Positions 6,543-15,783 of a stretch of DNA of 42,159 bases are shown piece after piece (position 1 is the stretch's first letter; each line of letters opens with the position of its first letter). The notes under the pieces are model-generated. The model was given only the letters and a program-made list of their open reading frames with translations, had not been told where the DNA came from and made no database searches. Origin of the DNA: an uncultured Flavobacteriales bacterium (GTDB taxonomy: Bacteria; Bacteroidota; Bacteroidia; Flavobacteriales; UBA1820); assembly GCA_959608625.1 (NCBI GenBank), contig CAUHQV010000021.1, positions 1-42,159 on the forward strand, written 5' to 3'. The translations under genes were made by a program, and so were the position numbers.

Positions 6543-7823
6543 ATGAGAGCATTAGGAAGGCATATTTTGGTGGAGTTCTTCGGGTGCGAACCCGCAGTGA
6601 TGAACGAAGTGGCAAAGATAGAATCGGCCATGGTCACCGCCGCCGAAAAGGCAGGAGCCACCGTCATCAATTCCACATTCCATCATTTTTCACCCTACGG
6701 GGTATCCGGCGTGGTGGTAATACAGGAAAGCCACCTGGCCATCCACACCTGGCCCGAATACGGGTACGCCTCCGTCGACCTGTTCACGTGCGGGGATTCG
6801 GTAGACCCGTGGATATCTTTCGACCATTTGAAAGAGGAATTCCATGCCCGGAACTACTCGGCCATCGAAATGCGCCGCGGAAGCCTCGCCCAGCTCGAAC
6901 GCCTGAATTTCGACCTGGCCTCCATGCGGGAACTCAATAAAAAGCATACCAACCCCCAGAAATATACCCGCAATGTCTGGTTCACCGACAAGGACGACAA
7001 CCAGGCCCTGTCCCTGCGCCATTCCGGGGAGACATTCTACGACGAAACGTCCGAATACCAGCGCACCCGGGTGATCGACACCTACGGCTATGGGAAAGCG
7101 CTGACCATCGACAATATGTTTATGTGCACCGAACGCGATGAAGCCCACTACCACGAAATGATCTCCCATCCGGCCATGCTGGCCCACGGGAACGTAAAAC
7201 GGGTGCTGATTATCGGTGGGGGCGACGGAGCTTCGGTTCGGGAGATCGTAAAGCACCCCGGCGTGGAAAAAGTGGTGATGGTCGAAATAGACGCCAACGT
7301 AGTAGAGGCCTCCAAAGCGCACCTGCCCCAGATGGCCGCCGCGTTCGACCACCCGAAGCTCGAACTGATTATCGGCGACGGCATAAAATATGCGGCCGAA
7401 GCAGCCGACAAGAGCTTCGATTATGTGATCGTGGACGGCAGCGACCCGGTGGGGCCCGCCGAAGGGCTTTTCTCGGAAAAATTCTACCGCGATTGCCAGC
7501 GCATCCTTACCGACGGCGGTATTCTGATCACCCAGGGCGAGTCCCCGATGTTCAACGCCGCGACGTTCGCCGAGCTCAACGCGTGCCTGAAAAAGATATT
7601 CCCGGCCGGCCAGGTAAAGACCATGCTGTTCCATATCCCGACCTATCCTTCGGGTATCTGGAGCTTCCAATTGGGCGTCAACGGCCCGTTGGACGTTACC
7701 CGTCCCGACGAAGAGGCCGTCCGCCGTTTCACCGCGGCCAACTGCCTGAAATATTACAATCCGGAAGTACACCACGCTGCTTTCGCTCTGCCGGAGTACG
7801 TAAAACAGATGCTGCATGAGTAA
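6543..7823 (+). CDS. speDE: S-adenosylmethionine decarboxylase / spermidine synthase fusion (SpeD-SpeE)
   Basis: A 426-residue bifunctional protein. Residues 1-115 are a prokaryotic AdoMet decarboxylase proenzyme: 'IQESHLAIHTWPEYGYASVDLFTCGD' contains the self-cleavage site E62-S63 (S63 becomes the pyruvoyl group), H68 and C83, the same numbering as in Thermotoga SpeD. Residues about 145-420 are spermidine synthase: Y172-Q173, 'GGGDGA' (225-230) for decarboxylated SAM, and 'VIVDGSDPVGPA' with the catalytic aspartate. The fusion makes decarboxylated SAM and transfers its aminopropyl group to putrescine. The start at 6543 follows AAGGAG by 6 bp; an extension to 6498 would read through the promoter. 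It overlaps the agmatinase gene by 8 bp, which would supply putrescine. Confidence 0.95.
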   Translation: MRALGRHILVEFFGCEPAVMNEVAKIESAMVTAAEKAGATVINSTFHHFSPYGVSGVVVIQESHLAIHTWPEYGYASVDLFTCGDSVDPWISFDHLKEEFHARNYSAIEMRRGSLAQLERLNFDLASMRELNKKHTNPQKYTRNVWFTDKDDNQALSLRHSGETFYDETSEYQRTRVIDTYGYGKALTIDNMFMCTERDEAHYHEMISHPAMLAHGNVKRVLIIGGGDGASVREIVKHPGVEKVVMVEIDANVVEASKAHLPQMAAAFDHPKLELIIGDGIKYAAEAADKSFDYVIVDGSDPVGPAEGLFSEKFYRDCQRILTDGGILITQGESPMFNAATFAELNACLKKIFPAGQVKTMLFHIPTYPSGIWSFQLGVNGPLDVTRPDEEAVRRFTAANCLKYYNPEVHHAAFALPEYVKQMLHE

Positions 7824-8850
7824 ATCCCCGCAGGAAAAAAGGTTCGATCCCTCTGCCACGGGCGTGAAAAACGGCCGCTATTTCGGCTTCCCCTATTCGT
7901 TGGAGGAAGCCGAAACAGTCGTATACCCTGTCTGTTGGGATGTGACCACTTCTTACGGAGGGGGTGCCTCGAAAGGCCCCGGAGCCATCCTGGACGCTTC
8001 GCCTCAACTGGATTTTTTCGATTTCGACTATTCCCGCGCCTGGGAGAACCGCATCGGCTCCCACCCCGGAAACGCTTTGTGTAAAGAGAACGGCCGCTGG
8101 CGCAGCGAGGCGCTCCGGGTCATTACTGCGCTGGAATCCGGTGAAGAGCTTTCGGCACACCGGGACGCTTTGGAAAAAATAAACGAGGCCTGCCGGGAAG
8201 TGAACGCCCGCACGAAAGAAGATGCGGCCGCGCTGATCGCTCAGGGGAAAAAAGTAGTCCTCTTAGGCGGAGACCACTCGTGCCCATTGGGATATATGGA
8301 AGCCCTGGCCGAAAAGCACCATTCTTTCGGCATCCTGCACATCGACGCGCACGCCGACTTGCGGCAGGCGTACGAAGGCTTCGAGTATTCGCATGCTTCC
8401 ATTATGTACAACGCCCTGCAACTGCCGCAGGTAAACAAACTGGTGCAGGTAGGTATCCGGGACGTAAGCCCCGGCGAGATCGACCGGATAGCTGGCTCCG
8501 ATGGCCGGATCTGCCTGTGGGACGATTATTCGACCTCCCGTCGGTTGTTCGAAGGAAGTAATTGGGCGCACATTTGCCGGGAAATGGTGGACTGTTTGCC
8601 GGAAAAAGTATACGTAAGTTTCGATATAGACGGGCTCGATCCTTCTTTATGCCCCGGAACAGGCACTCCCGTGCCGGGCGGCCTCAGTTTCCAGCAAGCC
8701 TCGTTCCTTTTGTCCCGTCTGAAAGAAAGCGGCAGGGAGATCATCGGGGCCGACCTGTGCGAAGTATGCCCTTCTGACACTGATAACGAATGGGATGCCA
8801 ACGTGGGCGCCCGCATCCTCTACAAGCTTTGCAGCCTGCTGCGGGCCTAA
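7816..8850 (+). CDS. speB: agmatinase-family ureohydrolase
   Basis: The 344-residue product is a manganese ureohydrolase of the arginase/agmatinase superfamily. 'GGDHS' (151-155), 'HIDAHADLR' (D177, H179, D181) and 'SFDIDGLDP' (D270, D272) supply the binuclear metal ligands. 'EYSHASIMYNAL' resembles the agmatinase rather than the arginase loop. The start overlaps the speDE stop by 8 bases, so translation is probably coupled. In this context agmatinase activity (agmatine to putrescine plus urea) is the best guess, feeding the spermidine synthase encoded just upstream; arginine decarboxylase is not in the window. Residues 80-140 hold an extra helical stretch compared with compact E. coli SpeB. 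Substrate specificity is inferred from context. Confidence 0.85.
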   Translation: MSKSPQEKRFDPSATGVKNGRYFGFPYSLEEAETVVYPVCWDVTTSYGGGASKGPGAILDASPQLDFFDFDYSRAWENRIGSHPGNALCKENGRWRSEALRVITALESGEELSAHRDALEKINEACREVNARTKEDAAALIAQGKKVVLLGGDHSCPLGYMEALAEKHHSFGILHIDAHADLRQAYEGFEYSHASIMYNALQLPQVNKLVQVGIRDVSPGEIDRIAGSDGRICLWDDYSTSRRLFEGSNWAHICREMVDCLPEKVYVSFDIDGLDPSLCPGTGTPVPGGLSFQQASFLLSRLKESGREIIGADLCEVCPSDTDNEWDANVGARILYKLCSLLRA

Positions 8851-8908
8851 AACCGTTAAACGGGCGTTAACTTTATCTTCCCTTTTCCTATTTTAATTAT
8901 TAATTTAT

Positions 8909-8953
8909 TAGCTTTGTGCTAAACACGGCGCAATTCAGTTTTTCCTATTTTTG
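8909..8953 (+). promoter_or_regulatory. two candidate -7 boxes of the RND efflux operon
   Basis: TAGCTTTG (8909-8916) and TATTTTTG (8946-8953) both match TAnnTTTG upstream of the membrane fusion protein start at 9018. Neither has a TTTG at 19-21 bp. They may be alternative promoters. Confidence 0.45.
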
Positions 8954-9017
8954 CGCAATACCTGCCTGTCTCCGGATTTTTTTCCCGCCAGGCACCGAAC
9001 CAAACACCCAATCCGAT

Positions 9018-10187
9018 ATGGCAAACCCGGATAAAAAAAGATTTCCATTTGAACTCACCCGCCGCAGGATCATCCCGATCTGCGTGGCCCTCATCGCAAT
9101 CATCGCGGCCGTATTTTTTCTCACACGGCCCAAAAAATCCCCCGAACAATACCCCACGGTAGCCGCCGTCGAAGTGACCACCGGCAATGCAGATATCTAC
9201 GCCGAATACGTGGGCCGTATCCGCGCCCAGCAATTCGTCGAGGTGCGCGCCCGGGTGGAAGGCTACCTGGAAAAAATGCAGTTCGAGGAGGGGTCGTACG
9301 TAAAGAAAGGGCAGGTGCTCTTTGTCATCGACCCGAAACAATACAAGGCTAAGGCCGACCGCGCCCGCGCTCAGTTGAACAAAGATCAGGCGATGGCCCA
9401 GAAGGCCAAACGCGACCTGGAACGCATAAAACCCCTGTACGAGCAGAACGCCGCCAGCCAGTTGGATCTGGACAACGCTACTGCCACCTATGAAACGGCC
9501 ATGGCCTCCGTTTCGATGAGCCAGGCAGACCTCACTCAGGCGGAAATGGAGCTGGGCTACACGACGGTGCATTCCCCTATTTCCGGATACATCAGCGAAC
9601 GGCTGGTGGACGTGGGCACCCTGGTTGGCCCCGGCGCCCAGTCGCTGCTGGCCACGGTCGTCAAAAGCGATACGGTCCGGGTGGATTTCAGTATGACCGA
9701 ACTGGACTACCTGCGCAGCAAAGAACGCAACGTCAACATAGGCCATAAAGACTCCACCCGTTCGTGGGAACCGTACATCACCGTCACCCTGGCGGACAAT
9801 ACGGAATACCCCCTGAAAGGCCTGGTGGACTTCGCCGACCCGCAGGTCGACCCGCAGACCGGGACTTTCTCCGTACGGGCCGAAATGCCCAACCCGAAAC
9901 ATATCCTGCTGCCCGGACAGGCGACGCGGGTAAAACTGCTGCTGGACGTACGGGAAGGGGCTATCATCGTACCCAACAAAGCGGTGGTGATCGAGAAAGG
10001 CGGCGCCTATATCTACGTAGTGACCCCGAGCGGGATCGTGGAAAAGCGGTTCATCGAACTGGGCCCGGAACTGACCAATGAATTCGTGGTCGAGCGGGGG
10101 CTGGCCAGCGGGGAAAAGATCGTGGTGGAAGGCTACCATAAACTGAGCCCCGGAATGAAAGTCAATATCGTGCCTCCCGTAGAATAA
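9018..10187 (+). CDS. RND efflux periplasmic adaptor (membrane fusion protein)
   Basis: The 389-residue product links the inner-membrane pump to the outer-membrane channel. An N-terminal membrane anchor (about 17-37, 'IIPICVALIAIIAAVFFL') precedes the biotinyl-lipoyl half-motifs 'VRARVEGYLEKMQFEEGSYVKKGQVLFVIDP' and 'TTVHSPISGYISERLVDVGTLV', which flank an alpha-hairpin (about 115-185, rich in A, Q, K). Beta-barrel and membrane-proximal domains follow ('LLPGQATRVKLLLDVREGAIIVPNKAV'). It lacks the lipobox found in AcrA. The start at 9018 was preferred over an extension to 8916, because the extra part lies on the promoter boxes. The pump gene follows after 20 bp. Substrates are probably drugs, bile salts or other amphiphiles; this is family knowledge. 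Confidence 0.95.
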   Translation: MANPDKKRFPFELTRRRIIPICVALIAIIAAVFFLTRPKKSPEQYPTVAAVEVTTGNADIYAEYVGRIRAQQFVEVRARVEGYLEKMQFEEGSYVKKGQVLFVIDPKQYKAKADRARAQLNKDQAMAQKAKRDLERIKPLYEQNAASQLDLDNATATYETAMASVSMSQADLTQAEMELGYTTVHSPISGYISERLVDVGTLVGPGAQSLLATVVKSDTVRVDFSMTELDYLRSKERNVNIGHKDSTRSWEPYITVTLADNTEYPLKGLVDFADPQVDPQTGTFSVRAEMPNPKHILLPGQATRVKLLLDVREGAIIVPNKAVVIEKGGAYIYVVTPSGIVEKRFIELGPELTNEFVVERGLASGEKIVVEGYHKLSPGMKVNIVPPVE

Positions 10188-10207
10188 CGGGCAAAAAAAG
10201 CCACAGC

Positions 10208-13200
10208 ATGCGAGCGAACTTCTTCATAAAACGACCTGTCTTTTCGGCGGTCATCTCCATTGTCATTGTGATCGTGGGGATCATCGGGCTGATGCTGCTC
10301 CCGGTAGACCAATACCCGGCGATCACCCCGCCTACGGTCAAGATAAGCGCCTCCTATCCGGGAGCCAGCGCCCTGACGGTATCCCAGGCGGTAGGCACTC
10401 CCATCGAACAGGAGCTCAACGGCACCCCGGGAATGATCTACATGGAGTCCAGCAGTACCAATTCGGGCGGATTTTCCGCCACGGTTACTTTCGACATCTC
10501 GACCAACGCCGACCTGGCCGCCGTAGAGATCCAGAACCGGGTGAAACTGGCCGAATCCCGCCTGCCGGCCGAAGTGATACAGAACGGCATCTCGGTCGAC
10601 AAACAGGCCGCCAGCCAACTGCTGACCATCTGCCTTACCTCCAGCGACCCGAAATTCGACGAAATATACCTCAGTAACTTCGCTACGATGAACGTGCTGG
10701 ACATGATCCGCCGTATCCCGGGCGTAGGCCGCGTGTCCAACGTGGGCAGCCGTTATTACGCCATGCAGATATGGCTGTACCCGGATCGGCTTTCCAGCCT
10801 GGGCATTACGGTACAGGACATCCAGAACGCCATCAAGGAGCAAAACCGGGAATCCGCCGCCGGCGTCTTGGGCCAGCAGCCCGCCACCGGGGTGGATATC
10901 ACCATCCCTATCACTACGGAAGGGCGCCTGACAGACGTAGCCCAATTCGAGAATATCGTGGTAAGGGCCAACCCGGACGGCGGTATCATCCGCCTGCGGG
11001 ACGTGGCGCGTATTTCCTTGGAAGCCTCCTCGTACAATACCGAAAGCGGCATGAACGGAGAGAACGCGGCCGTACTGCGCATCTATATGCTCCCCGGGGC
11101 CAACGCGCTGGACGTGGTACACCGGGTAAAGGCGGAGCTCGAGGAACTGAGCAAGACTTTTCCCGAAGGGATCCATTACCAGATCCCGCTGGACAATACC
11201 GAATACATCTCCGCCTCCATCCATAAGGTCTACAAGACCCTTTTCGAGGCGCTGTTCCTCGTTATTCTGGTAGTGTACCTCTCGCTGCAAAGCTGGCGGG
11301 CCACCATCATCCCATTGGTGGCGGTGCCGATCTCGCTGATCGGCACGTTCGGCTTCATGCTCATTTTCGGGTTCTCCATTAACCTGCTGACCCTGCTCGG
11401 GTTGATCCTGTCCATCGGTATCGTGGTGGACGACGCCATCGTGGTGGTGGAAAATGTCGAGCGCATCATGGAGGAGGAAAAACTGGACGCCTACCACGCC
11501 ACCCAAAAAGCCATGAAAGGGCTTACCAGCGCCTTGGTCGCCACTTCACTGGTGCTCTGCGCCGTATTTGTCCCGGTAAGTTTCCTCTCCGGCATCACTG
11601 GTATGCTCTACCGCCAGTTCACCATCACGATCGCCGTATCGGTACTTATTTCCACGGTCGTGGCCCTTACCCTGAGCCCGGCCATGTGTTCGCTGATCCT
11701 TAAGCCCAACGACCCTGCCAAAAAGAAGAACGTGGTGTTCCGCACCATCGACCGTTGGCTTTCCACAGGCAATTCCAAATACGTGTCCATCATCAAACGG
11801 ATCATCCCCCAGCCCAAACGGGTGCTGGCCGGTTTCGCCCTGCTGCTGGTGGCGATCGTCGCGATGAACCGCTTTATCCCGACCAGTTTCATGCCGCAGG
11901 AAGACCAGGGTAATTTCCGGGTGGAACTCGAACTGCCGGAAGGCGCCACCCTGGAACGCACCCGGAAAGTGACTACGCGCGCAGTGGATTACCTGATGCA
12001 GCTGCCCGAAGTAGCCTACGCCCTCGAAGTGAACGGCAGTAGTCCCCGGGTGGGCGGCAACCAGAGCCGCAGCAGCGAGATCACCGTCGTACTGAAACCC
12101 TGGGACGAGCGCAAAGGCAAACCGGTACATGAACTGATCGAACAGATAAAAGAAGAATTCGGCAAATACCCCGAGGCCAAGACCTACATTTCCTCCCCAC
12201 CGGTCATTCCCGGACTGGGATCTTCAGGCGGGTTCGAGATGCAGCTGGAAGCCCGCGGGGACGCCACTTACGACGACCTGGTCCGCGCGACGGACACCCT
12301 GATGCATTATGCTTCGCAGCGCAAGGAAATAGCCGGACTTTCTTCCTCGATGCAACCCGAAATACCCCAGTTGTATTTCGACGTAGACCGGGATAAAACG
12401 AAAATGCTGGGCGTTCCCCTGACCGACGTATTTTCGACCATGAAAGCCTTTACCGGCTCGGTATACGTGAACGACTTCAATATGTTCAACCGCATCTACA
12501 AAGTCTACATCCAGGCGGAAGCCCCCTACCGCGTGTACCGGGACAACCTCAACCTGTTTTTCGTCAAAAGCAACGAAGGCCTGATGATCCCGCTCACTGC
12601 CCTGGGCACCACCAGTTATACGACCGGCCCCGGCACCATCAAGCGGTTCAACATGTTCACCTCGGCCCTTATCACCGGTGAGGCGGCCAAAGGGCATAGT
12701 TCGGGCGAAGTGATGAATGTGATGGAAGAGATCGCCCGCGAGCATCTCCCCTCGAACATCGGGGTGGAATGGAGCGGCCTATCCTATCAGGAGAAACAGG
12801 CCGGCGGACAGACAGGCCTTGTGATGGCCCTGGTGTTCCTCTTCGTATTCCTGTTCCTCTCGGCCCAATACGAGAGTTGGTCGGTGCCTATATCCGTTAT
12901 CCTGTCGCTTCCGGTGGCGGTGTTCGGTGCTTATCTGGGTCTTGTGGTCAGCGGGCTGGAAAACAACATCTATTTCCAGATCGGCCTGGTCACCCTGGTC
13001 GGGTTGGCGGCCAAGAACGCGATTTTGATCGTCGAATTCGCCAAAGAGCAGGTAGCCCAAGGCGGGGACGTGGTAAAATCGGCCCTGCATGCCGCCCAAC
13101 TGCGTTTCCGGCCGGTGATGATGACTTCAATGGCCTTTATCCTGGGCATGGTCCCGATGGTACTGGCCAGCGGGCCCGGATCGGCCAGCCGGCAGGCGAT

Positions 13201-13318
13201 CGGTACGGGCGTATTCTTCGGGATGCTGCTGGCAGTGACCGTAGGCATCGTGATGGTACCTTTCTTTTTTGTGATGATATACAAAGTGAAAGCAAAATTT
13301 AAACGGGAGAACGTATGA
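10208..13318 (+). CDS. RND efflux pump inner-membrane transporter (AcrB/MexB, HAE1 family)
   Basis: The 1036-residue product has the full length and duplicated 6+6 TM architecture of HAE1 pumps. It starts MRANFFIKRPVFSAVISIVI, the typical first helix. TM4 has the proton-relay aspartates in 'GIVVDDAIVVVENVERIM', and 'GLAAKNAILIVEFAKEQ' carries the partner lysine of TM10. Large porter loops follow TM1 and TM7, and 'FIPTSFMPQEDQGNF' is the usual start of the second porter domain. The protein exports amphiphilic compounds using the proton gradient. It ends with an ATGA overlap with the outer-membrane factor gene, so adaptor, pump and channel are one operon. A specific substrate cannot be read from sequence. 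Confidence 0.97.
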   Translation: MRANFFIKRPVFSAVISIVIVIVGIIGLMLLPVDQYPAITPPTVKISASYPGASALTVSQAVGTPIEQELNGTPGMIYMESSSTNSGGFSATVTFDISTNADLAAVEIQNRVKLAESRLPAEVIQNGISVDKQAASQLLTICLTSSDPKFDEIYLSNFATMNVLDMIRRIPGVGRVSNVGSRYYAMQIWLYPDRLSSLGITVQDIQNAIKEQNRESAAGVLGQQPATGVDITIPITTEGRLTDVAQFENIVVRANPDGGIIRLRDVARISLEASSYNTESGMNGENAAVLRIYMLPGANALDVVHRVKAELEELSKTFPEGIHYQIPLDNTEYISASIHKVYKTLFEALFLVILVVYLSLQSWRATIIPLVAVPISLIGTFGFMLIFGFSINLLTLLGLILSIGIVVDDAIVVVENVERIMEEEKLDAYHATQKAMKGLTSALVATSLVLCAVFVPVSFLSGITGMLYRQFTITIAVSVLISTVVALTLSPAMCSLILKPNDPAKKKNVVFRTIDRWLSTGNSKYVSIIKRIIPQPKRVLAGFALLLVAIVAMNRFIPTSFMPQEDQGNFRVELELPEGATLERTRKVTTRAVDYLMQLPEVAYALEVNGSSPRVGGNQSRSSEITVVLKPWDERKGKPVHELIEQIKEEFGKYPEAKTYISSPPVIPGLGSSGGFEMQLEARGDATYDDLVRATDTLMHYASQRKEIAGLSSSMQPEIPQLYFDVDRDKTKMLGVPLTDVFSTMKAFTGSVYVNDFNMFNRIYKVYIQAEAPYRVYRDNLNLFFVKSNEGLMIPLTALGTTSYTTGPGTIKRFNMFTSALITGEAAKGHSSGEVMNVMEEIAREHLPSNIGVEWSGLSYQEKQAGGQTGLVMALVFLFVFLFLSAQYESWSVPISVILSLPVAVFGAYLGLVVSGLENNIYFQIGLVTLVGLAAKNAILIVEFAKEQVAQGGDVVKSALHAAQLRFRPVMMTSMAFILGMVPMVLASGPGSASRQAIGTGVFFGMLLAVTVGIVMVPFFFVMIYKVKAKFKRENV

Positions 13319-14751
13319 AACTTATCCTGAAAAATACCGGCGCGGCTTTGTGCCTGCTTGTACTGGCGGCTTTCTTCCACGGATGCGTGGTCGGAAAACC
13401 CTACCGGCAGCCCGACCTGCACCTGCCCGAAGCGATCGTTCAGGGGCAGACGGACTCCCTGACCCTGGCCGACGTCAAATGGTGGGACATCTATACGGAT
13501 ACCTGCCTGCAAAAGCTCATCCGCAAAGCGCTGGAATACAACAAGGATATGCTCGCCGCCGCCGAACGCATCCGGGAAACCGCCTACCTGAAACGCATCA
13601 ACACAGCTAACCTCCTCCCTCAGATATCTGCCAACGTAACGGCCGAACGGGAGTTCGAGGACGACGGAGGCGACGGGCAGACCCAATCGAACACCTTCGA
13701 AGCCAAGCTCCTGCTCAGCTGGGAACTGGACCTCTGGGGCAATCTCCGCTGGGCGCGGCGCAAAGGCATCGCCGAGTACATGCAATCCGTCGAGGCACAG
13801 CGGGCTTTGCAAATGACCCTTATCGCCCAGGTAGCCCAATCGTATTTCGAACTCACCGCCCTGGACAACGAACTGTCCATCGTCCGTCAGACCCTGGTCA
13901 CCCGCGAAGAAGGCGCCCGCCAGGCCAAACTGCGTTTCGAGGGAGGCCTCACCTCCGAGATCACATACCAGCAAGCGCAGGTGGAACTGGCCCGCACCGC
14001 TACCCTGGTACCGGCATTGGAACATGACATCACACTGGTGGAGAACGATCTGGCTCTGCTTACCGGCGAGTACCCGGGCCGTGTCCCGCGCGGCGTACTG
14101 GCCCAACAGGAAAAGCTGCCCGAAGAGCTCCCCGTAGGGTTGCCGTCCATATTGCTGTTGCGCCGCCCGGATCTCCGGCAGGCCGAACAGGAACTCATCG
14201 CCGCCCATGCCGCGATGGGGATGGCTTATACCGACCGCTTCCCCCGCCTGTCGTTCTCCGGAAAATACGGACTGGAAAGCTCCGTGTTCAGCGATTTGTT
14301 CCGCTCGCCCTACGGATTTTTAGGCGGGGAACTCCTGGCCCCCATCTTCGCAGCCGGCAAGAAAAAAGCGACTTACAAAGCAAAGGAGGCCGCCTACCGG
14401 CAGCAGGTATACCTATACGAAAAAAGCGTGCTGACCGCCTTCCAGGAAGTAAGCAACGCCATCGTGGAATACAACAAGGTAAAGGAAGCCTGCCGGCTCA
14501 AGCAGGACCTCGAACAGGCCGCTAAAAAGTATGTGGAACTCGCCCACTTGCAATACATCAACGGGGTAATCCGCTATCTGGACGTACTGGACGCACAAAG
14601 GGCGTATTTCGACGCGCAAACCGGTCTGAGCAACGCCGTGCGGGACGAACAAACAGCCCTTGTCCGGCTTTACAAAGCGCTCGGCGGCGGCTGGGACGAT
14701 TCGTCCCCGGCACCCGTATCCCTGCGGAAAAAAGACGCTTCCGTACAATAA
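13315..14751 (+). CDS. outer-membrane efflux channel lipoprotein (OprM/NodT family)
   Basis: The 478-residue product is the TolC-like outer-membrane factor of the efflux system. The N-terminus ends FFHGC (cysteine about residue 24), a lipoprotein signal as in OprM. Two OEP repeats are visible (about 60-260 and 285-460), each with the long helices and 'LSWELDLWGNLRWARRKGI' / 'LLAPIFAAGKKKATYKAKEAAY' turns typical of the NodT group. 'ALTGEYPGR'-type and 'RRPDLRQAEQEL' motifs are present ('LLTGEYPGRVP', 'LLRRPDLRQAEQELIAAHA'). It overlaps the pump gene by four bases, and a bidirectional hairpin follows the stop. Confidence 0.95.
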   Translation: MKLILKNTGAALCLLVLAAFFHGCVVGKPYRQPDLHLPEAIVQGQTDSLTLADVKWWDIYTDTCLQKLIRKALEYNKDMLAAAERIRETAYLKRINTANLLPQISANVTAEREFEDDGGDGQTQSNTFEAKLLLSWELDLWGNLRWARRKGIAEYMQSVEAQRALQMTLIAQVAQSYFELTALDNELSIVRQTLVTREEGARQAKLRFEGGLTSEITYQQAQVELARTATLVPALEHDITLVENDLALLTGEYPGRVPRGVLAQQEKLPEELPVGLPSILLLRRPDLRQAEQELIAAHAAMGMAYTDRFPRLSFSGKYGLESSVFSDLFRSPYGFLGGELLAPIFAAGKKKATYKAKEAAYRQQVYLYEKSVLTAFQEVSNAIVEYNKVKEACRLKQDLEQAAKKYVELAHLQYINGVIRYLDVLDAQRAYFDAQTGLSNAVRDEQTALVRLYKALGGGWDDSSPAPVSLRKKDASVQ

Positions 14752-14771
14752 ATCCGCCGACAAAACCGCAC

Positions 14772-14802
14772 AAAAAATCCCGGCCATAGGCCAGGATTTT
14801 TA
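14772..14802. terminator. bidirectional terminator between efflux operon and HTH gene
   Basis: AAAATCC-C-GGCC ATA GGCC-A-GGATTTT forms a hairpin with one C/A mismatch, flanked by A and T runs on both sides. It serves the convergent efflux operon (plus) and HTH regulator (minus). Confidence 0.7.
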
Positions 14803-14817
14803 TTTCCATATAAAACG

Positions 14818-15783
14818 TTATAGCGTATTGACGATGTCCCGCTGCTCCTGAAAGAACTGGCGGCGCTGTATCTCACCGCTCTGGGATATCAAAGTCGCGA
14901 ATTTGCGCAGCGACTGTATCCACTCTTTCAGGCTTTCGAACATAGCCGTGTCGAACGAAGTGATGGCATTGATCGCATACACCCGTATCAGGCTGATATG
15001 GCTGTACCGGGTAGCGGCATAACTATATGTAGCCTCGAAATTGATGTTCGAGATAAAGATATGCGCATCCTTCCCGCTGGCGTATTTTCCGCGGGCGGCG
15101 ATCTCCTCGAGTTCGTCCAGAAAGGCGAGCAGTTCCTCCCTGATCTTTTTAATGTTCTCTTCCGATATCAGCTTGATCATCGTAAAATACTTGATGTCGT
15201 TCACCAAATGAAGGAATATCATACTGTCCCAGATGTGGTACGACGTATTGAACTTTTGGGATTCGATCACGAACTCCTTTTGGCGGTCGAGCAGCTTGTT
15301 GGAAAGGGGAATATCCTCGAAGCATTTGATGGCCGAATTGATCTTGTCGTGCTGGTACATCCACTTGAACAGGCGGAATTTCGACAGCATCTCGTACTTC
15401 AGGTACAAAGTCTGCGGGACGGTATTGGAAGCCGTAGCAAATTCAGTATCCGGCTCCTTGGCGTACTCCTTGAAAAGAGTCACATAGTTATCTATGATCG
15501 TATAATAGGTCTCGATAGGATCCTCGTAATTGATGATGTTCAGTTTGAACATCGCGTTCCCGCTGAAATTTTCCCCGGTGAGCTTGTCGAGAGATACGCC
15601 CAGTTTTTGGGAAATGACGGCAGCCTCCGCCAGGGTAAAGGGCACTTCACCCCGCAGGCGGCGGTATACGGCTTCTTTCCCGATATAGAGAGTATCCATC
15701 AGCAGCGTAGCCAGGTTGACACCATCGGGAATTTTCTCCTTCATCAGGTTTATCAAGCCTGTATTCAATTTATCGGTAATCAT
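14818..15783 (-). CDS. HTH (XRE-like) transcriptional regulator with a helical C-terminal domain
   Basis: The 321-residue product has an N-terminal helix-turn-helix (about 22-68): 'LATLLMDTLYIGKEAVYRRLRGEVPFTLAEAAVISQKLGVSLDKL' has the XRE order (recognition helix at about 36-45, then LRGE and a LGVSLDKL helix). Residues 80-321 are mostly alpha-helical with many aromatic and charged residues and no enzyme or ligand-binding motif I recognise. No membrane segment is visible. It lies convergent with the RND efflux operon, separated by a shared terminator, and has 475 bp of non-coding DNA upstream. Regulation of the efflux genes is possible from position only. Related HTH proteins with long helical tails recur in Bacteroidales, but I know no defined role. 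Confidence 0.75.
   Translation of the reverse strand: MITDKLNTGLINLMKEKIPDGVNLATLLMDTLYIGKEAVYRRLRGEVPFTLAEAAVISQKLGVSLDKLTGENFSGNAMFKLNIINYEDPIETYYTIIDNYVTLFKEYAKEPDTEFATASNTVPQTLYLKYEMLSKFRLFKWMYQHDKINSAIKCFEDIPLSNKLLDRQKEFVIESQKFNTSYHIWDSMIFLHLVNDIKYFTMIKLISEENIKKIREELLAFLDELEEIAARGKYASGKDAHIFISNINFEATYSYAATRYSHISLIRVYAINAITSFDTAMFESLKEWIQSLRKFATLISQSGEIQRRQFFQEQRDIVNTL

Noticed and set aside
6690..7859. A 389-codon minus-strand frame
   Set aside because: It is antisense to the SpeD-SpeE fusion, whose catalytic residues are unmistakable.
10133..11506. A 457-codon minus-strand frame, and similar ones at 8919-10139 and 12970-14208
   Set aside because: They lie antisense to the efflux genes, are rich in H, G, Q and R from reversed codons and show no homology.
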